Shown: positions 7,179-16,864, counted from the stretch's first letter. The stretch: DNA of 64,000 nucleotides from Sulfolobales archaeon (GCA_026413885.1 JAOAKA010000002.1:186001-250000), one strand, 5' to 3'. Notes: generated by a model not told the origin, from the letters alone. Numbers and translations: made by a program.

Positions 7179-9124
7179 TCGTCGAAATCGATGCTGTTTC
7201 TAGCTTTCCATACATCATACGCTTTTACCAGGTTCTGATATGCTCGAAGATGTGGGTAGCAGAGAGTTAAGCCGCCTTCTCTACCCACAGCATCACTTCC
7301 ACATATAGAACACTGAAAACCAGTTGAGAGACCGAATCTTACCTTCAACTCACTTCTTCTACAGCTCGAGAGAGATTTCTTTACCTCTTCAAGCTCGTTG
7401 CTTAGTTTAGATATAGCTTCATCTATAATTTCCTTCCTACTTACCCTACCAAGTGCTATTTCCCGAAGTTTTCGCTCAAACTCTCTAGTCAGTTCTACCT
7501 CTGTTATATCTCTAAATAGAGTGCTCAACACATGAGCCACTCTCAAACCTAGATTTGTTACTGCGATGCGTCTTCCTCTAACATACCTTCTCTCGAAGAG
7601 TGTCTCTATGATCTGAGCTCTTGTTGCTTCTGTTCCAATACCTGATGCCTCCATCCACTTCAATATAGAGGCTTTAGTGTGTAACTGAGGTGGGTGCGTA
7701 TACAGCTTAACCAGTCTTACAGAAGATATCTTTAGTTCTTCGCCTAAGCGTAGAGTAGGTACTTCAATAACATCAATCTTTCTATAGCGGTATACTTTAA
7801 GCCATTCTTGAGATACTATCTTCCTGCCTACAAGCTTAAAGAGACATTTCGCTCTCGGCTCTTCTAGCGTGTAGATAACTTCTTCTACTCTAGCACTCGG
7901 ATAAAACGATGCTAGATATCTACGAACTATTAATTCGTAGAGAGCTGCTTTCTCTTTACCTAGATTTTTAGTCGGCATATAGCCGGTAGGATGTATAGCT
8001 GGGTGTGCAGGATCTTCATTCAAGCCCTCTCTAGGAGATAGAAGCTTTCTCCGCAGGAGTTCTGACGCATAGACACCGAGTTCAGGTAATGATGTGAGGT
8101 TCTTCAAAATTCTAGTGTTATCTATAGATGGAGGGATTTTCTCGGAGTTCGTTCTAGGGTAGCTTATGAGTGATTCTAGATACAGCTCTTCAGCTATCTT
8201 CAGAGTTTCAGCCGGTGAGAGTCTGAAGAGTCTAGCTGATTCTAGCTGAAGCTGTGTGAGATTAAATGGTGGAGGAGGCTCTAAGTCCAGCACTCTCTCT
8301 TCCACGTTTCCGATAATCAATCTTCCGGCTTCCTCTAGAGATTTCACTAGCTCGGTCGCACTATCCAGCTTCTTGAATGGCTCAAACACGTTAGTGACGG
8401 AATACTCTCTATCACCATATCTCACTCTCACGGAAACAGTGAACATCGGCTCCGGCACAAAGGTTTCTCGCTCTAAATATCTTCTTAGAAGCTCTAGTAG
8501 AGTTGGAGACTGAACTCTTCCAGCACTAAGAATTAATCTCTCCTCGAAGAGCTTTTCGTATATGCTCATTAGAGCTCTACTTACGTTTATACCCCATATC
8601 CAGTCGAGAATGTGCCGTGCTAGGCCGGACTCAATATTGCTCCAGTCGAGGGGCTGCAGGCTGCTGAAGGCTCTAGATATTTCTTCTCTTGTTAGAGTAG
8701 AGAACTTCACTCTATAGGCTCTACCTACATCTCCTAAGTTGCTTATTATATTGTAGCCGATGACAGAGCCCTCGACATCGTAATCACACGCATTAACGTA
8801 GTATTCCGCGCTAGGGAAAAGCTTTTTGAGTGCTTTATAGAATTTCTCTAAGTGTTTTGAATTTTTTTCATAAATCCATCTAGGCCCCCAGGAGTAATTA
8901 AATACGGGAAAACCCCTCTCGTTGGTGTGTAATGTGTAGAGATGTCCAGCGGTAGGAGCTATTACTACGTCTTTCTCACGGATTTTCCCTATCCACACGG
9001 AAACACCATCTATGTTGATTTTATTTCTGGCTTCAAGAGCTTCAGCTATTTTAGCTGCTGCTCTCGGCTTCTCAGCTATCACTAAAATATATCTACTAGG
9101 TAGAGACAGACTCTCAAACCTCAG
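7094..9124 (-). CDS. topA: DNA topoisomerase I (type IA)
   Basis: The enzyme relaxes negatively supercoiled DNA through a 5'-phosphotyrosine. Visible: TOPRIM start VIAEKPRAAAKIAEAL, acidic triad region NACDYDVEGSVIGYN, LSAGRVQSPTL, the active-site SYPRTNSEKIP (Tyr in SYPRT), GIGTEATRAQIIETL, and a C-terminal zinc finger CSICG...LCYPH. The only standard start in frame is GTG 9082, which would begin the protein inside the first TOPRIM strand (VIAEKP). The frame stays open 14 codons further to a CTG at 9124 that overlaps the stop of the site-2 protease gene as CTGA; I give this as the likely start, giving a normal N-terminus. The 3' end overlaps signal peptidase by 85 bases. Confidence 0.9.
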   Translation of the reverse strand: MRFESLSLPSRYILVIAEKPRAAAKIAEALEARNKINIDGVSVWIGKIREKDVVIAPTAGHLYTLHTNERGFPVFNYSWGPRWIYEKNSKHLEKFYKALKKLFPSAEYYVNACDYDVEGSVIGYNIISNLGDVGRAYRVKFSTLTREEISRAFSSLQPLDWSNIESGLARHILDWIWGINVSRALMSIYEKLFEERLILSAGRVQSPTLLELLRRYLERETFVPEPMFTVSVRVRYGDREYSVTNVFEPFKKLDSATELVKSLEEAGRLIIGNVEERVLDLEPPPPFNLTQLQLESARLFRLSPAETLKIAEELYLESLISYPRTNSEKIPPSIDNTRILKNLTSLPELGVYASELLRRKLLSPREGLNEDPAHPAIHPTGYMPTKNLGKEKAALYELIVRRYLASFYPSARVEEVIYTLEEPRAKCLFKLVGRKIVSQEWLKVYRYRKIDVIEVPTLRLGEELKISSVRLVKLYTHPPQLHTKASILKWMEASGIGTEATRAQIIETLFERRYVRGRRIAVTNLGLRVAHVLSTLFRDITEVELTREFERKLREIALGRVSRKEIIDEAISKLSNELEEVKKSLSSCRRSELKVRFGLSTGFQCSICGSDAVGREGGLTLCYPHLRAYQNLVKAYDVWKARNSIDFDDYVETLLKLYITGRFVKDVIKYLMNRVK

Positions 9125-10197
9125 AGTGGCACTGGTACTGTCGCAAGTAAGAGTAGTACGTATATAGATGTGAGTATAGCTCTATCTCTAGCTGGAAGTC
9201 TCGATACTTGGTTTGAATACCCTATGTGAGGTCTGAATCCACTGATTAGTAGTGCTAGAATAGAGAAGAAGCTGAGCCATCTATACGTCGGTGAAAATAT
9301 AGAGAGTGCTATGAAGAATACTGGGGCGATCAGACTTATAGCTCTATGTACTTCTACAGTAGTTAGAGACCTCACGATATGTCCTCCATCTAGCTGTCCT
9401 ATAGGCATTAAGTTCGCGAAATGTATTAGAAGTAGAAGCATTGAAGCTAGAGCAGCTGGATGTAGTAGAACTATGGCGTTTTCTACACGTGGAACGAAGT
9501 CTGTCAGTAGGAGTAAGTACATAGACATCGGGACGAAGCCTATCGGTGATAATTCTCTACATGTTAGTTCTTCTATCTTTACTACTGGGGAGAGTCTCAT
9601 AGAAGCTAGTAGCGCCATAAGTGATACAGCTACACCTACTAGCGGCCCTGAGAGACCGAGAAGCGCGAGAGCCTTCCTATCCTGTGGTAGGAACCTAGTA
9701 GTGATCACCGCCCCAAATGTCCCTAGAGGTGAGACCACTGGTGCCGGAATAAAGAGTGGAAGAGGTGTTGGAACACCGGCTTTCATAGACGCAGTTGAGT
9801 GTCCTAGCTCGTGAAGTGCTAGTGGAACTAGAACTGATAGTGTGAATATAATTACTGAAGCGGGAACTCCACTCATATCCCCCCCTAAGCACTCATAGAA
9901 CGATATACTGCTGAAGTAACCAGTTACAGCTACCGCCGCAAATGTAGCTAGTGTCAGTGTGTAGTAAATAGTCTTTCGAAATTCTCCTACACCTACTCTA
10001 ATTACACGCACTAATTCGTGACCGGACCTAACTGTTAGCAGGGGCTGGTACCCAAGTCCAACTAGTTCTCTAAAGACTTCGTTGAAGTACCTCTCGATAC
10101 TACCACTAGTTACTACGTACTCTAGAAAAGACTGTGATTCATAAGTTAGCTCCACACCAGCGTACTTAGTGAGTACTCTCTCAACTTCTTCTCTCAA
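9121..10197 (-). CDS. Site-2-protease-type membrane metallopeptidase (M50)
   Basis: The 358-residue protein has the zinc motif ALHELGHSTASM (HELGH, residues 129-133) in a membrane helix and the partner motif LMPIGQLDGGHIV with the LDGGH aspartate ligand. Several further hydrophobic helices and an N-terminal soluble segment of about 70 residues are present. S2P enzymes cut transmembrane helices of anchored factors or leftover signal peptides; the substrate is unknown. It follows rpo6 with a 4-base overlap in which its TTG start forms TTGA with that gene's stop, and precedes topA, so rpo6, this gene and topA look co-transcribed. Confidence 0.85.
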   Translation of the reverse strand: MREEVERVLTKYAGVELTYESQSFLEYVVTSGSIERYFNEVFRELVGLGYQPLLTVRSGHELVRVIRVGVGEFRKTIYYTLTLATFAAVAVTGYFSSISFYECLGGDMSGVPASVIIFTLSVLVPLALHELGHSTASMKAGVPTPLPLFIPAPVVSPLGTFGAVITTRFLPQDRKALALLGLSGPLVGVAVSLMALLASMRLSPVVKIEELTCRELSPIGFVPMSMYLLLLTDFVPRVENAIVLLHPAALASMLLLLIHFANLMPIGQLDGGHIVRSLTTVEVHRAISLIAPVFFIALSIFSPTYRWLSFFSILALLISGFRPHIGYSNQVSRLPARDRAILTSIYVLLLLATVPVPL

Positions 10198-10532
10198 AGC
10201 GAGATTTCACCAGAAACACTTCTCTCTGACTCTATTAGGTGGGATACTGGTATTAGTTCTTTAGACCCGTCGGGGAGTCTTCTAACTATAGTAAACGGGA
10301 GGACACCTCTTAAAAGCTCCTGCCTAGCTATGTAGACAAAGTCTCTACTAGGTAGCTTACTAACATCTATCAGAGGTCTCGCTCCCATAGCTAGCTGAAG
10401 AGCTCTAGAACCAATGACTCTAGCTCTCTCAAACTTTGTTAACTTAGGTAGCCATATACGCACACCCGCACGTGAGGATGTTTCTCCAGATGACTCCACT
10501 CTACCTCCACCAGACTTTCTAAATAGTATCAC
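10194..10532 (-). CDS. rpo6: DNA-directed RNA polymerase subunit Rpo6 (RpoK, omega homologue)
   Basis: The conserved core reads KLTKFERARVIGSRALQLAM, then GARPLIDVSKL and LLRGVLPFTIVRRLPDGS, which is the RpoK/omega/Rpb6 signature. The subunit clamps the largest subunit and helps assemble the polymerase. At 112 residues it is a little longer than average because of a basic N-terminal tail of about 25 residues. It begins the rpo6-S2P-topA series on the minus strand. Confidence 0.93.
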   Translation of the reverse strand: MILFRKSGGGRVESSGETSSRAGVRIWLPKLTKFERARVIGSRALQLAMGARPLIDVSKLPSRDFVYIARQELLRGVLPFTIVRRLPDGSKELIPVSHLIESERSVSGEISL

Positions 10533-10565
10533 TAACTTATAACTACGTCACTGTTGCAGAGGTTC

Positions 10566-10621
10566 TATATCAGAATCCCAGCTCAAATCATCTCTCATAG
10601 CTTTTAACCTTCATCACCTAC
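10566..10621 (-). ncRNA. Candidate C/D box small RNA
   Basis: On the minus strand the 178-base gap between trpS and rpo6 contains: C box GTGATGA (10617-10611), a 12-base guide (AGGTTAAAAGCT), a weak D' box ATGA (10598-10595), a 3-base spacer, a C'-like ATGATTT, an 11-base guide, and D box CTGA (10573-10570). Spacing fits archaeal C/D sRNAs; D' and C' are imperfect, which is common for the internal pair. Target not assigned. Confidence 0.55.
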
Positions 10622-10710
10622 TAGTCTCTACAGTATTCTGAGACACTCCTGGAGATCCTTATCTCAACCTATATATCCTACTATACTTAGCTCTCTACCT
10701 TAGAGATAAC

Positions 10711-11886
10711 CTAACGGTGCTTCAGCTTAGGCTCACTAAACTTCGACCTTATGAGGTACTGGTGTAGCTTATCTCTACCTCTATCTCTTCTTTCTTGAAA
10801 CTCCCTCAGGAATTTCTGAACCCTCGATGCTAGCTCTGCTTTACAATCTCCACACAGTAGAGAACCAGTGCGGCAGTTCCAGTATCTCTCTGAGAGCTTG
10901 CTGTCGTCTTCTTCAAACAGCATTTCATACATCTTAAAGACTGAGCAGCGGTCTGGATTACCTCCCAGCTTTCTCTGGAGTTCAACTGTGGGCTGACCGC
11001 CGGTGAAAGCCCTCATTACCTTTTGAGCACCGATTTCCGGGGGGTCTGTAGTGTATACAGCTGTCTCTGGCTTCGAAGAAGACATCTTACCCTCAGGACC
11101 TAATCCCGGAAGCAGCTTGTTGTGTATCTGAGAGGGTTTTGGATAGCCGAGGCTCTGAGCTATATCTCTAGCTATCCTCCAGTAGGGGTCTTGATCTATA
11201 CCTGCTGGTATTAAGACGTATGTTTCTTCTCCATATAGCTCGGTCGGCAGGTAGGATACAGCTATCTGAAGCACTGGGTAAAATACAAGTCCTACGTTAG
11301 TTGAGTCTGTAAATCCAAATGTAGCTTTCTGTGTCGAGTAGGTGATTTTCTTCGCTACTTTTACTGCTACTGGATATAGATAGCCTATGTCTTCAGTATC
11401 TATAATTATGTGTGTCTTCCTGGGCTCGAATTCTAGTGCGATTAAGTCTAGAGAGTTTTCATACGCAAAGCTATTGCTTTCCGGGAGGTCTAGTCTTTCT
11501 TCGTGTAGAAACTTCTCGTCGTCAGTCATCTGGAAGAATAACTCTAGACCTAGCCTATCCTGAAGCCACTTAGTGAATACCCAAGGTAGGATGTGGCCTA
11601 GGTGTGTAGAACCTGAGGGCCCTCTACCAGTGTATAAAGCACACCTATATCCGGCTTCATACATGTTTAAGAACATATCTAGATCTCGGTGGGAGTAGAA
11701 AACCCTCCTTCTAAGCATGAGGTGAGATTCTCCAGCAAGTCTTTCGAGTTTGTGGACTTCTGAGTCTGTTAGTGGTTTAGCACCGAAAACCTTCAGCAAC
11801 TTCTCGTAGTCTACAAATGCTTCAGCTGCCCAGGGACCTACCTGAACACTTTCTTCCACAATACTAAGACACCGAGAGTAATACAC
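10711..11886 (-). CDS. trpS: Tryptophanyl-tRNA synthetase
   Basis: A class I synthetase of 391 residues, the normal archaeal/eukaryotic length. The HIGH-type motif is seen as GPSGSTHLGHILPW and the second motif as GKMSSSKPETAVYTTD. DDEKFLHE and the tail helices match archaeal TrpRS. It charges tRNA-Trp in the cytoplasm. A TATA-like GCTTAAAAAC lies just upstream of the start at 11886, so the leader is short. The gene stands alone on the minus strand. Confidence 0.93.
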   Translation of the reverse strand: MYYSRCLSIVEESVQVGPWAAEAFVDYEKLLKVFGAKPLTDSEVHKLERLAGESHLMLRRRVFYSHRDLDMFLNMYEAGYRCALYTGRGPSGSTHLGHILPWVFTKWLQDRLGLELFFQMTDDEKFLHEERLDLPESNSFAYENSLDLIALEFEPRKTHIIIDTEDIGYLYPVAVKVAKKITYSTQKATFGFTDSTNVGLVFYPVLQIAVSYLPTELYGEETYVLIPAGIDQDPYWRIARDIAQSLGYPKPSQIHNKLLPGLGPEGKMSSSKPETAVYTTDPPEIGAQKVMRAFTGGQPTVELQRKLGGNPDRCSVFKMYEMLFEEDDSKLSERYWNCRTGSLLCGDCKAELASRVQKFLREFQERRDRGRDKLHQYLIRSKFSEPKLKHR

Positions 11887-11987
11887 ATATCAGTTTTTAA
11901 GCATGAGCTCTCTAGAGTTTCTACATAGCTCAATATGCTTACCGGAGAGAGTGGTGAAGCATGTTTTCGAGCAGCCTTTCCCATAAG

Positions 11988-13088
11988 TTAGGTCTTCTGG
12001 ATCTTGGAGAGAGTGTCAATACCTACTTCAACATATCCTCCCACTACTCTCGACCCGGAGAGTTTAGCTCTCTGAGTACGAGTAAGTAGCTGTAGTGGTA
12101 CGAAGTACTTATCTGCTACTCTGTAAGCTACGGAAGCACTCTCTTCTATCAATCTCGACCCCCTCAGAATCTTCGTAGCTACAGTCGCCGATGTCTTTAA
12201 GTCGCAATCTAATATGTAGAAAGCTCCTTCACGCTCTAAACGCCTCCCTAACACAGCATCTAAACACCTACTCAGTTGCTCTATAGATTCTCTAAAAGCT
12301 TTCACAGCCCAGAGAAAGTAGCTGTAGTTTAAAGGTGTGAACGCGGTGTACTCCGGTCCTTCAACATCTACTGTGTGTTCTACTATGTAAGCAGCTTCAT
12401 AGAGGTCGAGAATGCCGGCGTCGTAGTTAGGTACGTAGGTTTTATCCTCTATATGTTTGAGGGATTCCACCTTAAGTTCTCTAGCAATCTCGCTCTCTAC
12501 TATCTTCGAGACAGGCTTGCCGAAGTACTTTAAAACACAGGTATCAACACTATAGCGCACTACTTCCTCTAGAGGTAGCGAGCCCCAGCCGATCAATTTA
12601 GGTGTTACTACCTCTCTTATAGCACCCGAGCTCACCATGTCGTTTATGAACTCTAGTACTTCCCGGCTGAGAGATTCGGTAAGAGACCTAGGTGTGTATC
12701 TTGCTAGCGCAGATGAGATTAGTAGTGTGTATTCCTCTCTGAAGAGTGTAGCTAGCTCTTTAACTAGCTCTAGAACTATGTGAAATATGTGCTGCGATGT
12801 TTTCCTCGGTTTTAAATCTGCTAGTTCCACACAGTTAGCACAGTTCTGTATGTAGGCCTCGACACCTATGACTCTACCATCTAGTTTACTGAAGTCTACC
12901 GGGTCTACCACAGTAAAGAATTCGAAGCTCACTCCGAGAGCATTAAGTGTTCTAAGTAGTATACCACTTGATATTAGTGCCTCAGCATTAATATCTCCAA
13001 CTACAACTTGAAATTCTCCTCTGCGAATCTGCTCTGAGAGATTTTTAAGTCGATGCTGATCTCTCCTCTGCTGCGCCGTAAATCCCAA
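11988..13088 (-). CDS. Degenerate RecJ/Cdc45-like protein (DHH family, catalytic motif lost)
   Basis: This 366-residue gene directly follows rps15, the usual place of the archaeal RecJ/GAN gene. Its first conserved block VVVGDINAEALISSGILLRT aligns with the DHH motif I (xxxHxDADGxxSxxxL) but the metal ligands are gone (DIN in place of DAD-G). No DHH motif is visible later. This fits the crenarchaeal RecJ/Cdc45-like proteins that have lost nuclease activity and act as a structural partner of GINS in the replisome. The family call rests on motif remnants and gene context. TTG start at 13088, eight bases after the rps15 stop. Confidence 0.6.
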   Translation of the reverse strand: MGFTAQQRRDQHRLKNLSEQIRRGEFQVVVGDINAEALISSGILLRTLNALGVSFEFFTVVDPVDFSKLDGRVIGVEAYIQNCANCVELADLKPRKTSQHIFHIVLELVKELATLFREEYTLLISSALARYTPRSLTESLSREVLEFINDMVSSGAIREVVTPKLIGWGSLPLEEVVRYSVDTCVLKYFGKPVSKIVESEIARELKVESLKHIEDKTYVPNYDAGILDLYEAAYIVEHTVDVEGPEYTAFTPLNYSYFLWAVKAFRESIEQLSRCLDAVLGRRLEREGAFYILDCDLKTSATVATKILRGSRLIEESASVAYRVADKYFVPLQLLTRTQRAKLSGSRVVGGYVEVGIDTLSKIQKT

Positions 13089-13096
13089 AAAACTCC

Positions 13097-13576
13097 CTAC
13101 TTACTACTCTCTAGTCTATATAAAGGTTGAGAAACTAGTACAGATGCTTCTTCGGGCTTGTAGAACCAGTCCTCCGGGAGCTTTCCAACTCTCTTATAGT
13201 ACTTAACTAGTCTGTGTATTTTAGATTCTATCTCTATTAGACCACGTAGACTGTGGGTGTCTCTAGGGTTGACCGCTAGGTGGTTCCGCAGATTCACCGC
13301 TCTTTTTATCAAGTTGTATAGGTCCTCAGGTACAGCAAGCTTAACACCGTATTTCTCCAATATCTCATCTATCCTCCGCCCTACAGCGACTTTAGTTAGT
13401 GGTACACCATACTGATCTCTCAGTATAGCACCGATCATCGATGGTGGGTAGCCCTTCTTAGCTAACTCTACTACGATAGCTTCTACTTCCTCAGGTGTAA
13501 ACTGGATCCACCTAGGAGCTATACCGGAAGATGGTCTAGTCGAGTGTGACTGACCCTTCTTCTTCCTCTTCTTCAT
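13097..13576 (-). CDS. rps15: Small ribosomal subunit protein uS15
   Basis: Archaeal-type S15 of 159 residues: a lysine-rich start, the extra N-terminal domain (PRWIQFTPEEVEAIVVEL, GYPPSMIGAILRDQYGVP) and the bacterial-like core with RDTHSLRGLIEIESKIHRL that binds the 16S rRNA three-way junction. First gene of a pair with the RecJ-like gene, as in many archaea. ATG at 13576. Confidence 0.95.
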   Translation of the reverse strand: MKKRKKKGQSHSTRPSSGIAPRWIQFTPEEVEAIVVELAKKGYPPSMIGAILRDQYGVPLTKVAVGRRIDEILEKYGVKLAVPEDLYNLIKRAVNLRNHLAVNPRDTHSLRGLIEIESKIHRLVKYYKRVGKLPEDWFYKPEEASVLVSQPLYRLESSK

Positions 13577-13679
13577 ACCTACTTCAGCACCCCGAGAGCT
13601 TATGTAGAGAGCTTAAAAAGCTGAAGCCGACCTTAATCTACATCTAGGTAGATCGAGTTATTTGCTGGAAGACTCTCGG

Positions 13680-14354
13680 CTACAGCGAGACCTCGTCTCC
13701 AGGTTTAAGTACTACTACTTCAATACCGAGACCTCTCCTTCTGACTTCTTCTACAAACTCTTGAGGGGTCCCCCACAGAATGGGGAAAGTTCCGTAGTGC
13801 ATTGGAATTACATACTTAGGTCTAATTAAGTCTGCTGCTAAAGCTGCTTCTCTCGGACCCATAGTGAAGTGACCTCCGATTGGTAGTAGAGCTACTTTAG
13901 GTTTGTAGAGCTCACCAACTAGCTTCATATCGTAGGATACTCCTGTATCACCAGCATGATAGAGAGATTCCCCTCCAGCTATTATAACCACACCTACCGG
14001 AGCTCCTCGAATAGATGAGTGAAGAGCTGGTGTAAGAACAGCAGTAAGCTCACTACCGAGTTTTATTGGTCCACCTATATTAGCTCCTATAGCTCTATTC
14101 ACACCTACTTGCTCGCCTACGTATGAAGCTATCTCATATATAGATACGATTCTCGCTTTTTGAGCTACTTTCAACACCTCAATAGCGTCACCTAGGTGGT
14201 CTCCGTGGTCGTGAGTTACTACAATAAAGTCTACGTCAGTGAAGTCTTCTGGCCTGCTTCGGTAGGCTGGGTTATTAAGCCAGGGGTCTACTAGAAACTT
14301 CAATCCTCCGACTTCTAAGTAAAATGCTGCGTGACCGAGCCACTTAATTCTCAT
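13680..14354 (-). CDS. Metallo-beta-lactamase-fold hydrolase, UPF0173 family
   Basis: The 224-residue protein has MRIKWLGHAAFYLE at the start, the zinc motif THDHGDHLGD (HxHxDH, about residues 48-53), YHAGDT for the bridging Asp, and PMHYGTFP for the last His. These are all ligands of a working binuclear site. The UPF0173 family is found across archaea and bacteria; its substrate is not established. ATG start. Single gene between tmcA and rps15 on the minus strand. Confidence 0.85.
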   Translation of the reverse strand: MRIKWLGHAAFYLEVGGLKFLVDPWLNNPAYRSRPEDFTDVDFIVVTHDHGDHLGDAIEVLKVAQKARIVSIYEIASYVGEQVGVNRAIGANIGGPIKLGSELTAVLTPALHSSIRGAPVGVVIIAGGESLYHAGDTGVSYDMKLVGELYKPKVALLPIGGHFTMGPREAALAADLIRPKYVIPMHYGTFPILWGTPQEFVEEVRRRGLGIEVVVLKPGDEVSL

Positions 14355-14392
14355 ACACTCCCCAAGTATATTTGAGAAGATGGTGTTTAAAA

Positions 14393-16864
14393 CTAGCTGG
14401 CCCCGTGAAGTATGTCGAGAGCTCTAACGAGAGCACTTCTTACAGAATTAGCTGCGGATACTCTGCTAACTCCAAATTCTTCGCTGACGACTTCCCAGGA
14501 CTTACCCTGTAGCACTCTAGCTATAAGTATCTGACCACTTTTCTGACCTAGATATCTGAGCTTTCCTTCAAATACCAGCTTTTTTACGACTACTACAGCA
14601 GCGTCAAATATTACTTCTAGAGTAAATACTGCTGTCGAGTATAGAGATAGCTTCTCGAGTTGAGTATCTCTAAGTCTCACTGTTTCAGATACTCTGAGAG
14701 GTTTCTCTAGTGAACTAAGTATTAGATATGCCGCATCAGTTTCAAAATCTCTATAGATCGCCGGCAGAGATTCAACAAACTTTATTATGAAGTCCTCCAG
14801 TGAGTCCTCCACCTCCTTTATCCATACATCTGTGAGTGGATATATCACTAGTGCTGTGTACTCCCCACTGACTGGGTTCCTCTCTGGAGATAGGTGAACT
14901 ACTTTAAAGCCGTTTTTAAGCCAGTAGCTGAGGAGTTCGCGGGTAATTCCGAAGCCGGCGCCGACCCAGTCATATCCTCTAGACCTTGCTTCATCTACTA
15001 TTCTCTTAATAAACTCGGACCCTACACCAATCCCTTGAGCATCTATGTGTACAGCTATTCTAACAACTCTCCACCCCATACCTCTCCCGAATACTTTCTT
15101 TCTCAGGTGTTTGAGGAGTCTATCTGGTATTATGTTTCCAGCTATCTTACCCCCCTTGAGTAACTCCTCGATGTGTTCGTCAGCTAGACCTCCTTCTTCA
15201 GCTAGTTGAGCAGCTGCGACGACTTTCCCGTTCTTCAATACTATCGCTCTCACAGCGTGATGAGGTGCGTCAGCAATCATGCCTAGGTCGTCAGGTTCAT
15301 TCCTATAGTGAGCTAGTACGTAGATCCCGAAGAGCTGTCTGAGCACTCCTTCACCCTCTGGACTGAACAGCTCCTCCGGGCTATAGGCTATATACGTGTA
15401 GTCACCTCTCTTTATCGATTCAAAGTCTTCACTTGTTAACTCCACCGGTTCTGCATTCAAGAGCAGCACGTTAAACTGAAACTTCTCGATAGGGTCGTCC
15501 TGTGAGTACCTTATCGGCTCATTCATTTCAACTATTGTCAGCCTAGTCTTTCCGTCTTCTTTTATTCTCTTGAGAAAGCGTATTGAGAAACCACGTCCAG
15601 CACCCTCGTAACCATGTATTGTTGTAGAGAATATTGTTCGCCGAAACTTTTTCCACATTTTGTGGAGTAGGGGGACTGGAATACCGGCTGCTTCATCTAC
15701 TACAACTACATCTACACCTAGTTTGAGGATGTCGAGAGGTGACCAATACTCTATACTGAATCTATCACTCTTTATCTCTATTAAGAGGCTCTCCCTCTTT
15801 ATAGCTCTGTACTTCTCCTCCAACACGTCGAGAGCTCTCATAGCTAAAAACATCAGAGACTGAATTGAGCTAGGCTCGTTAGCGGTTACAGCAATTCGAA
15901 CTCTATTCTTATACTTTAGAAGCTCTTTAATGAGGCCGACTATAGCTATTCCTACAGCTGAAGACTTCCCCCTACCTCTATCAGCCACTACAACTAGCAC
16001 TTGGTGTTTAAAGTCTCTAAATATCTCCACCATATTCCTCTCTACTGCTTCAATAACATCAACTTGGTCTTGAGTTAGAGCAAGTCTATAGAGTTCCTCG
16101 GGGAATAGCTTCTCTTGAGGTATTCTCAGCTCCTTCTTCTCGCAGCTTCCTACAGTAAGACTCTCCGCATTGGAGTCTTTCTTTAGCAGTTTGCTGCTAT
16201 CTGTATCGTAGATTAAGATCCCGCTGTGGCTATAGAGGTGGTGTAAAAACCAAGATATGAATATGTGTCTAGGCTCCGGGTGGTTGGGGACAGTTAAACT
16301 CTGCTTAAACAAAGTCATCTGCTTAGGCCAGCTCTCATGAGGTGGTGTGAGTAACACTATGATGCCTCCTCCCTCAACTATTCCGATCAGCCTCCCGACG
16401 TCATTCGGTCTTAAGTCGTTCAGCAGGTCCAACACTAAGACCTGCACAGTTGTTCCCAAGTACTTAGCACTCTTCTCGTAGACTGCGAACTCGAGTTCTA
16501 CTCTCGATATGTTGAGTGACTTAGTGAGGTGCTTTAAAGCTTTTCTAGCAATTACCACTCTATCTCGAGCTTCTGGAAATTCGTCGTGGTAGAAGTAGAG
16601 AATCTTGGTGGTACCTTCTCTAGAGCTGGAGCGAGCAGCAGTCTTAAGGTATCTAGCTACTAGCTCTACTGCGAGACCAGCTAATTTAATGCTATCCCTC
16701 CCGCATAGTGCGACAATTCTCCTCTGGTTTAAGACTCTAGCACTTCTGATGCTTTTTTTAAATACGTGTAGAAACTCTCGGTAGTCACCACCGGTAAGCT
16801 CTCTGAGTCTCTCCCTGATCTCGGAGAACGGTCTACTGGTATTACTACTGGTATTAAGCACCAA
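14393..16864 (-). CDS. tmcA: tRNA(Met) cytidine acetyltransferase TmcA
   Basis: An 823-residue protein with the TmcA domain order: N-terminal DUF1726-like region, RecD-like helicase module with Walker A VADRGRGKSSAVGIAI (about residue 295) and VVDEAAGIP (Walker B), then a GNAT domain with IAVHIDAQGIGVGSEFI and a C-terminal tRNA-binding part. TmcA/Nat10 makes N4-acetylcytidine; in hyperthermophiles ac4C is abundant in tRNA and rRNA. TTG start at 16864 overlaps the end of apgM by 11 bases, so the two are translated from one message. Confidence 0.93.
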   Translation of the reverse strand: MVLNTSSNTSRPFSEIRERLRELTGGDYREFLHVFKKSIRSARVLNQRRIVALCGRDSIKLAGLAVELVARYLKTAARSSSREGTTKILYFYHDEFPEARDRVVIARKALKHLTKSLNISRVELEFAVYEKSAKYLGTTVQVLVLDLLNDLRPNDVGRLIGIVEGGGIIVLLTPPHESWPKQMTLFKQSLTVPNHPEPRHIFISWFLHHLYSHSGILIYDTDSSKLLKKDSNAESLTVGSCEKKELRIPQEKLFPEELYRLALTQDQVDVIEAVERNMVEIFRDFKHQVLVVVADRGRGKSSAVGIAIVGLIKELLKYKNRVRIAVTANEPSSIQSLMFLAMRALDVLEEKYRAIKRESLLIEIKSDRFSIEYWSPLDILKLGVDVVVVDEAAGIPVPLLHKMWKKFRRTIFSTTIHGYEGAGRGFSIRFLKRIKEDGKTRLTIVEMNEPIRYSQDDPIEKFQFNVLLLNAEPVELTSEDFESIKRGDYTYIAYSPEELFSPEGEGVLRQLFGIYVLAHYRNEPDDLGMIADAPHHAVRAIVLKNGKVVAAAQLAEEGGLADEHIEELLKGGKIAGNIIPDRLLKHLRKKVFGRGMGWRVVRIAVHIDAQGIGVGSEFIKRIVDEARSRGYDWVGAGFGITRELLSYWLKNGFKVVHLSPERNPVSGEYTALVIYPLTDVWIKEVEDSLEDFIIKFVESLPAIYRDFETDAAYLILSSLEKPLRVSETVRLRDTQLEKLSLYSTAVFTLEVIFDAAVVVVKKLVFEGKLRYLGQKSGQILIARVLQGKSWEVVSEEFGVSRVSAANSVRSALVRALDILHGAS

